Source: Pseudomonadota bacterium (lineage in GTDB: Bacteria > Pseudomonadota > Gammaproteobacteria > Xanthomonadales > Rhodanobacteraceae). From it: a DNA stretch of 64,000 nucleotides. Within the stretch, counting starts at the first letter, position 1, and every line of letters starts with the position of its first letter. This document shows, one piece after another, positions 10,328-18,248 of this stretch. The stretch lies in contig JAFEFS010000096.1 of NCBI GenBank assembly GCA_018240465.1, positions 1-64,000 on the forward strand, in the 5' to 3' direction. Position numbers and translations under genes: made by a program. Below the pieces are notes generated by a model. That model was not told the origin of the DNA. It searched no databases and saw only the letters and a list, made by a program, of their open reading frames with translations.

Positions 10328-11548
10328 ATGATCGATTACCTCTATGACTGGGCCAGCCTGCTCGGCCGCTGGCTGCACCTGATCACCGGCATCGCTTGGA
10401 TCGGCGCTTCGTTCTATTTCGTCTGGCTCGACAATTCGCTGCTGCCGCCCAGGCGCAAGGAATTGATCGACGCGGGCGTCGGCGGCGAGGTCTGGGCCGT
10501 GCATGGTGGCGGTTTCTACAATGCACAAAAGTATAAAACCGCACCGGTCGAGCTGCCGCAGGATTTGCACTGGTTCTACTGGGAAGCGTACACGACCTGG
10601 CTGTCGGGCTTTTTCCTGCTTTGCCTGCTTTACTTCGGTCAGGCCGAGATCTATCTGATCGATCCATCGGTGATGGCCTTGTCGAAACCAGCCGCGATAG
10701 CCATCGCGCTCGCCTTCCTCGCCGGCGGCTGGCTGGTCTACGACGTGTTGTGCCGCTTCTTCTTCCAGCGCGGGGAGCGTGCGCTCGGGGCCCTCGTCGC
10801 CGTCGTGCTCGGCGTTGCCGCGTGGGCGCTGTGCCACCTCTACAGCGGCCGCGGTGCGTACATTCTGTATGGCGCCATGGTCGGCACGATCATGGTCGCC
10901 AACGTGTTCTTCGTAATTATCCCCGGGCAGCGCGAGATGGTACGCGCGAAAGCCGCGGGCCGACCGCTCGATCCGGTTTACGGCCTGCGCGGCAAGCAAC
11001 GCTCGGTGCACAACACCTACCTCACATTGCCCGTGCTGTTCGTGATGATCTCCAACCATTATGCGCTGACCTATGGGGCGAAATGGAACTGGCTCGTGCT
11101 GATTGCGATGAGCATCGCCGGCGCCGCGATCCGCACCTGGTTCGTCATGCGCCACAAGGCGCACGAGCGCGGCGGTAAAACCTCGCCGCTGCCGCTGGTC
11201 ATCGGATTGCTCGTGCTCGCGGGCGTGATCGCCGCGCTCGCACCGCGCACGAGCACGTCCACGCAAGGTGCGCGCGATCCCGCGGCAGCCGCGCGGCGAT
11301 TCGCCGAAGTGCAGGGCATAATCGACCAGCGCTGCGTGGCCTGCCACGCGCCGACACCGAGTTTTGCCGGGTTTACCGCGCCGCCGAAAGGCGTGGTGCT
11401 CGACACCCCCGAACACATCCTCGCCAACACCGCCGCGATGCAGACGCAACTCGCCACGCGCGTGATGCCGATCGGCAATCTCACGCGGATGACCGACGCG
11501 GAGCGCGAAACCGTGCTGGCTTGGTTGCGCGACGGCGCGCCGAAATAA
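10328..11548 (+). CDS. puuD: Membrane urate hydroxylase PuuD with C-terminal cytochrome c
   Basis: 406 residues. The N-terminal 300 residues form a multi-helix membrane domain (YLYDWASLLGRWLHLITGIAWIGAS, AVHGGGFYNAQKY, HWFYWEAYTTWLSGFFLL), typical of the urate oxidase N-terminal domain. A cytochrome c domain follows with the heme motif CVACH near residue 335 and a Met ligand in VMPIGNLT. PuuD oxidises urate to 5-hydroxyisourate and passes electrons to the respiratory chain instead of making peroxide. It replaces a cofactor-free uricase and works with UraH encoded upstream. Confidence 0.93.
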   Translation: MIDYLYDWASLLGRWLHLITGIAWIGASFYFVWLDNSLLPPRRKELIDAGVGGEVWAVHGGGFYNAQKYKTAPVELPQDLHWFYWEAYTTWLSGFFLLCLLYFGQAEIYLIDPSVMALSKPAAIAIALAFLAGGWLVYDVLCRFFFQRGERALGALVAVVLGVAAWALCHLYSGRGAYILYGAMVGTIMVANVFFVIIPGQREMVRAKAAGRPLDPVYGLRGKQRSVHNTYLTLPVLFVMISNHYALTYGAKWNWLVLIAMSIAGAAIRTWFVMRHKAHERGGKTSPLPLVIGLLVLAGVIAALAPRTSTSTQGARDPAAAARRFAEVQGIIDQRCVACHAPTPSFAGFTAPPKGVVLDTPEHILANTAAMQTQLATRVMPIGNLTRMTDAERETVLAWLRDGAPK

Positions 11549-11566
11549 CCTGTCGGCGCGCCGCAG

Positions 11567-12211
11567 TCAGAAGCGGTAGGCGACCGCCTTCATCACGCCG
11601 CTGGCGAAGCGCATCAGTGTCGGAACCGGGGCGGGCAGATCGATGCCGCCGGCCTCGCGCGCATGCAGGCCATGGCGTGCTTCGTCCTGCTTCATCTGCG
11701 CGACGATGGCACGGCTGGCAGTATCGTCGGTGGGCAGTTTTTCCAGATGCTCGCCCAAGTGTGTCTCGACCTGACGCTCGGTTTCGACGACGAATCCCAG
11801 GCTGACCTTGTCGTTGACCAACGCCGCAACCGCGCCGAGCGCGAAGCTGCCCGCATACCAGAGCGGATTGAGCAGGCTGGGCCGGCTGTGCAGCGCGGCG
11901 AGCCGCTCGGCGCACCACGCCAGATGATCGGTTTCCTCCGCTGCCGCTTCGAGCAGTTGCGCGCGCGTCCGCGCGTGGCGCGCGACCGCGGCTTGGCCAG
12001 AGTAGAGCGCCTGCGCGCAGACCTCGCCGGTGTGGTTCACGCGCATCAGACCGGCCGCGTGGCGACGCGCGGCCTCGTCCAGCTCGGTCCCGACCATGCC
12101 GACGGCAGGCGAGGGGCGGGAAGCCTGCGGGACTGCGCCGAACGCCGTGCTCGCGGCACGTTCGACTTCGATCAGGATGCGGTCGGGCAGAGAGAGCTGG
12201 CGGCTGAACAT
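11567..12211 (-). CDS. coq7: Demethoxyubiquinone hydroxylase Coq7
   Basis: 214 residues of all-alpha di-iron protein. The Glu/His ligands are spread over [33 protein letters not shown] and QDEARHG, matching the two ExxH repeats of Coq7. It inserts the last ring hydroxyl of ubiquinone under aerobic conditions. The C-terminus MKAVAYRF is typical of the family. It converges on puuD with 18 bases between stops. This is the last recognisable core gene before the tRNA and the island. Confidence 0.93.
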   Translation of the reverse strand: MFSRQLSLPDRILIEVERAASTAFGAVPQASRPSPAVGMVGTELDEAARRHAAGLMRVNHTGEVCAQALYSGQAAVARHARTRAQLLEAAAEETDHLAWCAERLAALHSRPSLLNPLWYAGSFALGAVAALVNDKVSLGFVVETERQVETHLGEHLEKLPTDDTASRAIVAQMKQDEARHGLHAREAGGIDLPAPVPTLMRFASGVMKAVAYRF

Positions 12212-12280
12212 GCGGCCATTTTCGACGCTGCGGGCCGGCGGCGCAATCGACCGCCGCGCCGGCGATTTGCTATCATCGAC

Positions 12281-12309
12281 TTGACAGATGCGGCGTGAAT
12301 CCGAACAAT
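12281..12309 (+). promoter_or_regulatory. Promoter of tRNA-Met
   Basis: TTGACA at 12281-12286, a 17-base spacer, and AACAAT at 12304-12309. A start near 12316 would give a leader of about 35 bases before the tRNA. Confidence 0.6.
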
Positions 12310-12350
12310 CACGCCCCCTTCGCGCAACGTGAAGGCGACTTTCGTCCGAT

Positions 12351-12427
12351 GGCGATGTAGCTCAGCTGGTTAGAGCACAGCACTCATAATGCTGGGGTCG
12401 GTGGTTCGAGCCCACCCATCGCCACCA
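12351..12427 (+). tRNA. tRNA-Met (CAT), elongator type
   Basis: A 77-base cloverleaf. The acceptor arm GGCGATG pairs with CATCGCC and is followed by an encoded CCA. The D-arm is GCTCAGCTGGTTAGAGC, the anticodon stem CAGCA/TGCTG carries loop CTCATAA with anticodon CAT, and the T-arm contains GGTTCGAGCC. The body matches elongator Met tRNA (ACTCATAATG context) rather than the initiator, whose acceptor lacks the first pair. A CAT anticodon could also be tRNA-Ile with lysidine, but the sequence favours Met. It has its own promoter and terminator and marks the boundary between core and island. Confidence 0.93.
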
Positions 12428-12466
12428 ATAAATCAAGAAAGATCATGTGATTGATGCAAAAAAGAG

Positions 12467-12490
12467 CCTGCGCATATTGCGGGTTTTTTT
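12467..12490 (+). terminator. Intrinsic terminator of tRNA-Met
   Basis: The stem CCTGC (12467-12471) pairs with GCGGG (12479-12483, one G-U pair) over a 7-base loop and is followed by seven T (12484-12490). It lies 40 bases after the tRNA. Confidence 0.65.
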
Positions 12491-12509
12491 GTGCCCATCG
12501 ATCGGGCAC

Positions 12510-12629
12510 AACGTGCAACATCATGATTGCTGACTTCTTGGTCGCGACCACAGCGTCTTCAATCTGATTGTCGGCCTTCACTTCGACGATCACGTACTTC
12601 AGGCCGCAATCCGGCTCTTCGTGCTGGAA
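12510..12629 (-). pseudogene. C-terminal remnant of a restriction/helicase-type protein
   Basis: Reading leftwards from 12629, a stop codon is followed directly by FQHEEPDCGLKYVIVEVK, ADNQIEDAVV and ATKKSA, after which similarity ends. A strand reading 'YxIxEVKxDNxIxDxVVxxKKxA' is the nuclease-like end of type III restriction subunits and related DEAD/DEAH helicases. Nothing of the helicase body remains. Debris of a defence or mobile-element gene directly after a tRNA is a usual trace of island insertion and decay. Confidence 0.45.
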
Positions 12630-12807
12630 TCAGAGCAGTCGCCCGACGCGCACATGCATGCGCGCGAGCAATCGCCCGAGTGCCGTCAGGCGCTACTTTC
12701 AGGATCCGCGTGTGAAATATGCGGCATGAAAACTTCAGACTTCGGCTGGCCGAATCAACAAGATGCGCGCCGTGCCGTGGCTGCCGTCGATCCGGGAGCT
12801 GCAACCT

Positions 12808-14058
12808 TCATCCGCTTTCCGGGCAAGTGGCGACAGCCACCACGCCAGCGGCTTGCAACGCCGCGAGGTCGGATGGATGGATGGCGAGCAGTTCCGCCAG
12901 CACTTCGGCGGTGTGCTGGCCGAGCATGGGCGCGGCATGGGTGTATTGCAACGCGGTGGCCGAGAAGCGAGCCGGGTTGCGCACCACGGCGACGTTCGTG
13001 CCACTGGGGTGCGGCAGCTCCATGCACAGGCCGCGCGCCTTGACCTGCGGGTCGTCGAACACCTGGTCGATGCGATTGACCGGGTTGGCCGGCACTTGGG
13101 CTTGCTCCAGTGCTTGCAGCCAGTCCGCCGCGGGGCGGCTGCGGAGCGCGGTCTGCAGGTGGGCAACCAGTTCGTCCCGGTGCGCCACCCGCGCGGCGTT
13201 GGTGGCGTAGCGCGGGTTGGCGGATAGTGACGGTTGCCCGATCACCCGACACAATCGCGCGAATTGTTCGTCGTTGCCCACCGCCAGCATGAAGTAGCCG
13301 TCGGCGGCCGGCATCACTTGGTAGGGCACGATGTTGGGATGCGCCGTGCCTTGGCGTTGCGGCAGGATGCCGCCAACCAGGTAGTTGGATGCCTGGTTGG
13401 CCAGCCAGGCCACCTGGGTGTCGAGCAGGGCCAGGTCGATGTGCTGGCCTTCGCCCGTGCGCTCGGCATGGCGCAAGGCGGCGAGGATGGCGGTGGCCGC
13501 GTACATGCCGGTCATCAGGTCGGTGGCCGCCACACCCACCTTCTGCGGGCCGGCGCCAGGCGTGCCATCCGGTTCGCCGGTGATGCTCATCAGGCCGCCG
13601 ATGGCCTGGATGGCGGCGTCGTAGCCGGCGCGGCGGGCATACGGGCCGTCCTGGCCGTAACCGGTGATGGAGCAGTACACGAGCTTCGGGTTGACGGCGT
13701 GCAGGCTGGCGAAGTCAAGGCCGTACTTGGCCAGGCCGCCGACCTTGTAGTTCTCCACCAGCACGTCGCACTGTGCCGCCAGGGCGCGGATCAGTTCCTG
13801 GCCGGCCGGCCGGGTGAAGTCGATCGCCAGCGAGCGCTTGCCGCGGTTGGCGCACAGGTAATAGGCCGACTCGGTCGTGTCGCGGCCCTGGGCATCCTTG
13901 AGGAAGGGCGGGCCCCAGCGGCGGGTGTCGTCGCCGGCGCCGGGGCGTTCGATCTTCAGCACCTCGGCGCCGAAATCGGCCAGCACCTGGGTGGCCCAGG
14001 GGCCGGCCAGGATGCGCGACAGGTCGAGCACGCGCACGCCATCGAGCAACTGACTCAT
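12808..14058 (-). CDS. CaiB/BaiF CoA-transferase, glutarate/succinate (SUGCT) type
   Basis: 416 residues. It opens MSQLLDGVRVLDLSRILAGP, continues DFGAEVLKIERPGAGDDTRR, CANRGKRSLAID, VENYKVGGLAKYGLDF and YCSITGYGQDGPYA, with the catalytic Asp of class III CoA-transferases at about residue 180 in ATDLMTG. The GAGDDTRxWGPPF and TAHxxIVPYQ blocks resemble SUGCT and its bacterial relatives, which move CoA between succinate, glutarate and related dicarboxylates; I infer a dicarboxylate substrate. The start ATG overlaps the amidase stop (ATGA). It is the last gene of a five-gene operon. A glutaryl-CoA-dehydrogenase-like enzyme at 28842-30005 could use its product. Confidence 0.85.
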   Translation of the reverse strand: MSQLLDGVRVLDLSRILAGPWATQVLADFGAEVLKIERPGAGDDTRRWGPPFLKDAQGRDTTESAYYLCANRGKRSLAIDFTRPAGQELIRALAAQCDVLVENYKVGGLAKYGLDFASLHAVNPKLVYCSITGYGQDGPYARRAGYDAAIQAIGGLMSITGEPDGTPGAGPQKVGVAATDLMTGMYAATAILAALRHAERTGEGQHIDLALLDTQVAWLANQASNYLVGGILPQRQGTAHPNIVPYQVMPAADGYFMLAVGNDEQFARLCRVIGQPSLSANPRYATNAARVAHRDELVAHLQTALRSRPAADWLQALEQAQVPANPVNRIDQVFDDPQVKARGLCMELPHPSGTNVAVVRNPARFSATALQYTHAAPMLGQHTAEVLAELLAIHPSDLAALQAAGVVAVATCPESG

Positions 14059-15452
14059 CGCGGCCACCACGCATGACAGGCGGATGGAATCGTCGGTTGC
14101 CAGCCGATGTCCTGCTGGAAAGCTTCGGCCAGCGCGATCAGTTGCAATTCGCTGCCGTGATCGCCCACCAGTTGCAGGCCGATCGGCAGCGATCCGGTTG
14201 CTACCGGCAACGGCAGCGAGAGTGCCGGGCAGCCCGCCATGTTGGCGTACGAGGTGAGGTCGGCCTGGTTGGCTGGCACCGGCGCGTCGAACGCGAAGGC
14301 GGTTTGCGGCGTGGTGGGCAACAGCAGCACGTCGCACTGCTGCAGCCACTGCTGCAGTTGCACCTGGGCCTGATCCACTCGCAGCGAGGCGCGCACCAGG
14401 TCGGTGCCCGGCTTGTCCTCGGCCCAGGCCATGAGCCTGGCCAGCGGCGGCGAGAAATCTTCGCGCCGGTGTTGCCAGGCAGCGGCGTGCTCGACCAGCA
14501 TCTCGGCTTCGCACAGCAACAGGGCGGCGCGCCGGGCCGAGCCGGGCGTCAGTGTCGGAGCCGGTAGATTGATCGGCTGGTGGCCCAGCGCGCACAACTG
14601 CGCCACACCCTGTTCGAACGCGGCTTGCACGTCGGCATCGATGTTCACGGCACCGGCCAGATCCACCACGCCAAGACGCAGCGGTCGTTCCAGCGGCGTG
14701 CTGAAACAGGCGCGCCGGGACTGCGCACAGTCCGGGTCGTAGTCGGCCAGCACCGGCAACAACAGGCGCAGGTCGCGGGCCGAACGGACCAGCGGGCCGA
14801 TATGGTCGAAACGCCGGCACAGCGGCACCGTACCACGGGTGCTGACGACGCCCCAGCCGGGCTTGAGGCCGACCACACCGCAGTAGCTCGCGGGAATGCG
14901 CACCGAACCCATGGTGTCGGTACCGAGCGCCGCACCGCACAGGCCGGCGGCCACGGCCGCGCCGCTGCCGCCACTCGAACCGCCCGGCGTGCAGCCGTGC
15001 CGATGCGGGTTGTGGCATGCGCCGAAGTGCGGGTTGTTGTTGTCGGCGCCCATCGCCGCTTCGTGCATGTTGAGCTTGCCCAGCAGCACGGCACCGGCCG
15101 CGCGCAGGGCGGCTACCGCCGGGTTGTCCGTGCTGGCCGGGGCGCTGTCGCGGCGGGTGGCCATGCCGGCGGTGGTCACATGGCCGGCGACGTCGATGTT
15201 GTCCTTGACCGCAATCGGCAGGCCTTCCAGCGGGCCGGCCAGGCCGCGCGCGCGGCGCGCATCAGATTGGCTCGCCACGGCCAGCACGGCGTCCTCGTCT
15301 ATGGCCAGGTAGCTGTTGATGACCGGCTGGCTGGCGTGGATCGCGGCGAGTTGCTGGCGGGCCAGTTGCACGGCGCTGATCTGGCCGCTATGCAGCCATT
15401 GCGACTGGCTGTGAAGGTCGGCGCTCAGCAGTTGCGGATCGGCGGCGGTCAT
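14055..15452 (-). CDS. Amidase signature family hydrolase
   Basis: 465 residues with the Ser-cisSer-Lys triad region: Lys in GLPIAVKDNID (near 80), the signature TPGGSSGGSGAAVAAG (near 150-165) and GTDTMGSVRIPAS. The family hydrolyses amide bonds of small molecules and includes GatA, AtzF and many catabolic amidases. Residue patterns do not fix the substrate. It sits between the PaaK-like ligase (8-base gap) and the CaiB transferase (ATGA overlap), so it probably releases a carboxylate that is then activated. GatA is unlikely because gatB and gatC are absent and the operon is catabolic. Confidence 0.85.
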   Translation of the reverse strand: MTAADPQLLSADLHSQSQWLHSGQISAVQLARQQLAAIHASQPVINSYLAIDEDAVLAVASQSDARRARGLAGPLEGLPIAVKDNIDVAGHVTTAGMATRRDSAPASTDNPAVAALRAAGAVLLGKLNMHEAAMGADNNNPHFGACHNPHRHGCTPGGSSGGSGAAVAAGLCGAALGTDTMGSVRIPASYCGVVGLKPGWGVVSTRGTVPLCRRFDHIGPLVRSARDLRLLLPVLADYDPDCAQSRRACFSTPLERPLRLGVVDLAGAVNIDADVQAAFEQGVAQLCALGHQPINLPAPTLTPGSARRAALLLCEAEMLVEHAAAWQHRREDFSPPLARLMAWAEDKPGTDLVRASLRVDQAQVQLQQWLQQCDVLLLPTTPQTAFAFDAPVPANQADLTSYANMAGCPALSLPLPVATGSLPIGLQLVGDHGSELQLIALAEAFQQDIGWQPTIPSACHAWWPR

Positions 15453-15459
15453 GGGTGGC

Positions 15460-16860
15460 TCAGTCGAAGCGGTTATCGATTAGCCGCTTCGGCTTCTGCC
15501 GCACCTCGGTGCCAGTCAGCTCGGCCAGCGCACCGGGTTCGTCCAGCACCACGGCCACCTCCACGCCGAGGCGCTGGCGCAGATGGCTGGCGAAGTCGCT
15601 GGCCAAGCTGGCGTCGCGAGGATCGCCGTTCACCTCGATGTGCACGGTCAGGTCATCGCGGCCCTTGTCGTCGCGCGTGGCCATGCAGATGAACTCACCG
15701 GCGAAGGCGGCCTTCTCCTCGAGGATCGGCGCCATCGCCTGCGGGAACACGTTGATGCCGCGGATCTTCACCATGTTGTCGCTACGGCCCAGGAAGCCCT
15801 CGATGCGGCGCAGGTTCAGGCCCAGCGAGGAGGGCGTGGTGAGCACGCGGGTCACATCGTGGGTGTTGAAGCGGATGATGGGGTAGATGTCGTCCTTGTA
15901 GAGGCAGGTCACCACCATGTCGCCGGAGTCGCCATCGGCGACCGGCGTGCCCGCGTCGACGTCGAGGATCTCGACGTACTGGGCGTCCTCCATCAGGTAC
16001 AGGCCGTCCTGATCCGGGCCCTGGCCGGCGATGGCACCGGTGTCGCCGACGCCGTACCAGTCGTACAACTGCACGCCGCCCCAGGCGGCCGCCAGCGATT
16101 CGCGCGATTCGCGGCCCAGATGGCCGCAGATCATCCGCACCGGGATATCTCTGCCCGGCTCCAGGCCGTGCTCGCGGGCCACGTCGGCCAGCTTCTTGAT
16201 GTAGTCGGCGAAGCCCACGATCACCGTGGCGCCCATGTGCTTCATCAGCTGCACCTGCTGCGCCGAGCGCATCTCGATGCCGGTGCCGGCCGAGCAGAAC
16301 AGGCCTTGGGTGTAGTGGGTGACGGCCTCGCGCACGTAGTGGCCGCCGTTGATCATGCCGTGGCCGTAGACCGAATGCACCACGTCGCCCGCCTGCATGC
16401 CGTGCCAGCGGTACAGCCGGGCCAGCAGCATGTTCTGGATCTCGCGTGACCGGGGCGAGAACACCAGCGGCTGCGGGTTGCCGGTGGTGCCGGAGGTGGT
16501 GTGGAACACGATCGGCGTGTTGCCCGCATCGGTGCCGTCGCGCCAGCCGTGGAAATCGCCCAGCGGCGGATGGAGATCCACCGCGGCCATCAGCTCGTGC
16601 TTGCCGAACACCGGCAGCCTGGTGATGTCGGCCAGGCCGCGGATGTCGTCCGGCTCGATCCCGGCCTTGCCCCACAGGCGCTGGTAGAACGGAATCTGCC
16701 AGGCGCGCGCCACGCAGCGCCTGAACATCGCGTTCTGGCGGGCGAACAGTTCGTCGCGGCTGAGTGTGCGAAATCGCTCGGCGAAGCGCTGGTCGATCGG
16801 AAACTCGTCCAACAGCGCGCGGGGGTCGAAGGTTTCAAAGTAGCTGGGCATTGGATTCAT
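15460..16860 (-). CDS. PaaK-like acyl-CoA ligase (AMP-forming)
   Basis: 466 residues. Features are FHTTSGTTGNPQPLVFSPRS (P-loop of adenylate-forming enzymes, near 125-140), SVYGHGMINGGHYVREA, YGVGDTGAIAGQG, IRFNTHDVTRV, GRSDNMVKIRGINVFPQAM and the C-terminal QKPKRLIDNR, in the order seen in phenylacetate-CoA ligases. The family activates aromatic and other organic acids with ATP and CoA. In place of the usual SGTTG-KPT there is SGTTGNPQP. The ATG overlaps the stop of the preceding MmgE/PrpD gene. The substrate is likely the acid released by the amidase or made by the PrpD-like proteins. Confidence 0.82.
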   Translation of the reverse strand: MNPMPSYFETFDPRALLDEFPIDQRFAERFRTLSRDELFARQNAMFRRCVARAWQIPFYQRLWGKAGIEPDDIRGLADITRLPVFGKHELMAAVDLHPPLGDFHGWRDGTDAGNTPIVFHTTSGTTGNPQPLVFSPRSREIQNMLLARLYRWHGMQAGDVVHSVYGHGMINGGHYVREAVTHYTQGLFCSAGTGIEMRSAQQVQLMKHMGATVIVGFADYIKKLADVAREHGLEPGRDIPVRMICGHLGRESRESLAAAWGGVQLYDWYGVGDTGAIAGQGPDQDGLYLMEDAQYVEILDVDAGTPVADGDSGDMVVTCLYKDDIYPIIRFNTHDVTRVLTTPSSLGLNLRRIEGFLGRSDNMVKIRGINVFPQAMAPILEEKAAFAGEFICMATRDDKGRDDLTVHIEVNGDPRDASLASDFASHLRQRLGVEVAVVLDEPGALAELTGTEVRQKPKRLIDNRFD

Positions 16861-18248
16861 GTCGCCTCGATGATCAGCAGGTCGACCAAGTCGCGCATGT
16901 CGCTGAGCGCTTCCAGGTGGTCGAGATGGGAGAGAAGGGCCTGGCGGCGGGACGGGTCGAACGGCCGTGCCGCGTGGTCCAGGCAGTGGTGGAACTTGTG
17001 CAGTTGCTGCGCGCGGTCGAGCGGTCGAGCGGGCGAGCCGATGGCCGCGTCGCGATGGTTGTGCAGCATCCGGCCGTCGCGCAGGGTCACGGTCATCGAC
17101 TGCGGCACCAAGGCATTGGGGTCGACGCAGTCGTTGGGCAGCAGCTTCACCCGGCTGGCGAAATCGCGCAGGCGCGGATCGGCCAACCGTGCGTCGGCGT
17201 AGGCGTCCAGGCCCACCCGGCCGTCGACCAGCACGGTGCCGAGCAGGAAGGGCAGGCACAGGCGGGCGTAGCTGGTGGCCATGCCGTCGCGCCAGGGCCG
17301 GCCCACCAGACGCCGCACCAGCGGCGGGGCATGCAGGTCCACCGCGGCGACATTGTCCAGGTTCAGGCCCGCGCGTTCGCGCAGTTCCATCAGCATGTCC
17401 TGCGCGGCATGCGCGGCGCCGCCGGTGGGAAACACCTTGTGGCTGACCTCGAGGATCTGCGGCTCGCGACGCGCCAGCTTTTCCAGTGACGGGCCGGTGT
17501 CGAACTCGCCCTCGATCAGCGGCAGGTAGCCGAACGGCCCCTCCAGCATGTCCTGCGGTGCCGGGAAGCCGTGGCATGCCAGCTCCCAGCAGGTGAGCAC
17601 GGCGCGTGCATTGAGTGCCACCTGCAAGGCCAGGGTGGGCGAGCCTTCCACATGCGCCTGCATGGTGCCGGACAGGTGCGAATACATCAGGCCCAGCGCA
17701 TTGCGCAGGTGGGCGGGGTCGGCGTGATGCATGCTGGCCACGCCGGCGATCGCGCCCAGCGCGCCGCACATCGCCGGCCGGAAGAAGCGCATCGGCGCGC
17801 GTCCGCTGATGCCCAGCAGGGCGGCCACGTCCACGGCCACATTGACGGCGGTGATGAAGGCGCGTCCGTCGACCACGCCCAGGCCGCGGTTGGCGTGATC
17901 CTCGGCGGCGGCCGCCAGCGAGGACAGGATCACCGCCATCGGGTGCACCACCGCGGGCATGTGCACGCAGTCGAACTCCTGGCTGTGCACCTGGTAGCCG
18001 TTGACCATGGCCGCATCGGCGGCCGGCAGCGCCTCGCCGGTGACCCACACGCGCGCGCCGCGACCTGCGCCCAGCGCCGCCGCGCTGGCGCGCACGACCT
18101 GGGTCAGCGGCACCTGCGTGCCGGAGCCGGACAGGCCCACGGCCAGTGAGTCCGTCACAAAGACCCGGCTGGCGGCGACAGCGGCCGGATCGAGGTCGTC
18201 GAAGCGCAGCCCGGCAGCGTGCTGGAGCAGGGCTTCGGTCAGGCGCAT
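16857..18248 (-). CDS. MmgE/PrpD family protein, copy 1
   Basis: 463 residues of the two-domain MmgE/PrpD fold. Recognisable blocks are FVTDSLAVGLSGSG, AAMVNGYQVHSQEFDCVH (the conserved N-G...HxxDxDD-like segment), VHPMAVILSSLAAAA, AGVASMHHADPAHLRNALG and EVSHKVFPTGGAAHAAQDML. Members include 2-methylcitrate dehydratase, cis-aconitate decarboxylase and iminodisuccinate epimerase, so the reaction is a proton abstraction/elimination on a polycarboxylate but is not fixed by sequence. It overlaps both neighbours (10 bases upstream, ATGA downstream) and is paired with a second, divergent MmgE/PrpD copy, which may form a mixed dimer. Confidence 0.82.
   Translation of the reverse strand: MRLTEALLQHAAGLRFDDLDPAAVAASRVFVTDSLAVGLSGSGTQVPLTQVVRASAAALGAGRGARVWVTGEALPAADAAMVNGYQVHSQEFDCVHMPAVVHPMAVILSSLAAAAEDHANRGLGVVDGRAFITAVNVAVDVAALLGISGRAPMRFFRPAMCGALGAIAGVASMHHADPAHLRNALGLMYSHLSGTMQAHVEGSPTLALQVALNARAVLTCWELACHGFPAPQDMLEGPFGYLPLIEGEFDTGPSLEKLARREPQILEVSHKVFPTGGAAHAAQDMLMELRERAGLNLDNVAAVDLHAPPLVRRLVGRPWRDGMATSYARLCLPFLLGTVLVDGRVGLDAYADARLADPRLRDFASRVKLLPNDCVDPNALVPQSMTVTLRDGRMLHNHRDAAIGSPARPLDRAQQLHKFHHCLDHAARPFDPSRRQALLSHLDHLEALSDMRDLVDLLIIEAT

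Noticed and set aside
12384..12460. Frame across the tRNA ending in GGLEPPTPAL
   Set aside because: This peptide is the well-known spurious translation of a tRNA gene.
12808..15018. A single 736-codon frame spanning the CaiB gene and most of the amidase gene
   Set aside because: Only the part from the Met at 14058 has CaiB homology. The upstream part is the shadow of the amidase gene, which ends exactly at the CaiB start with an ATGA overlap.
14055..15452. GatA subunit of the aspartyl/glutamyl-tRNA amidotransferase
   Set aside because: No gatB or gatC nearby; the gene is coupled to a CoA-transferase and a ligase.
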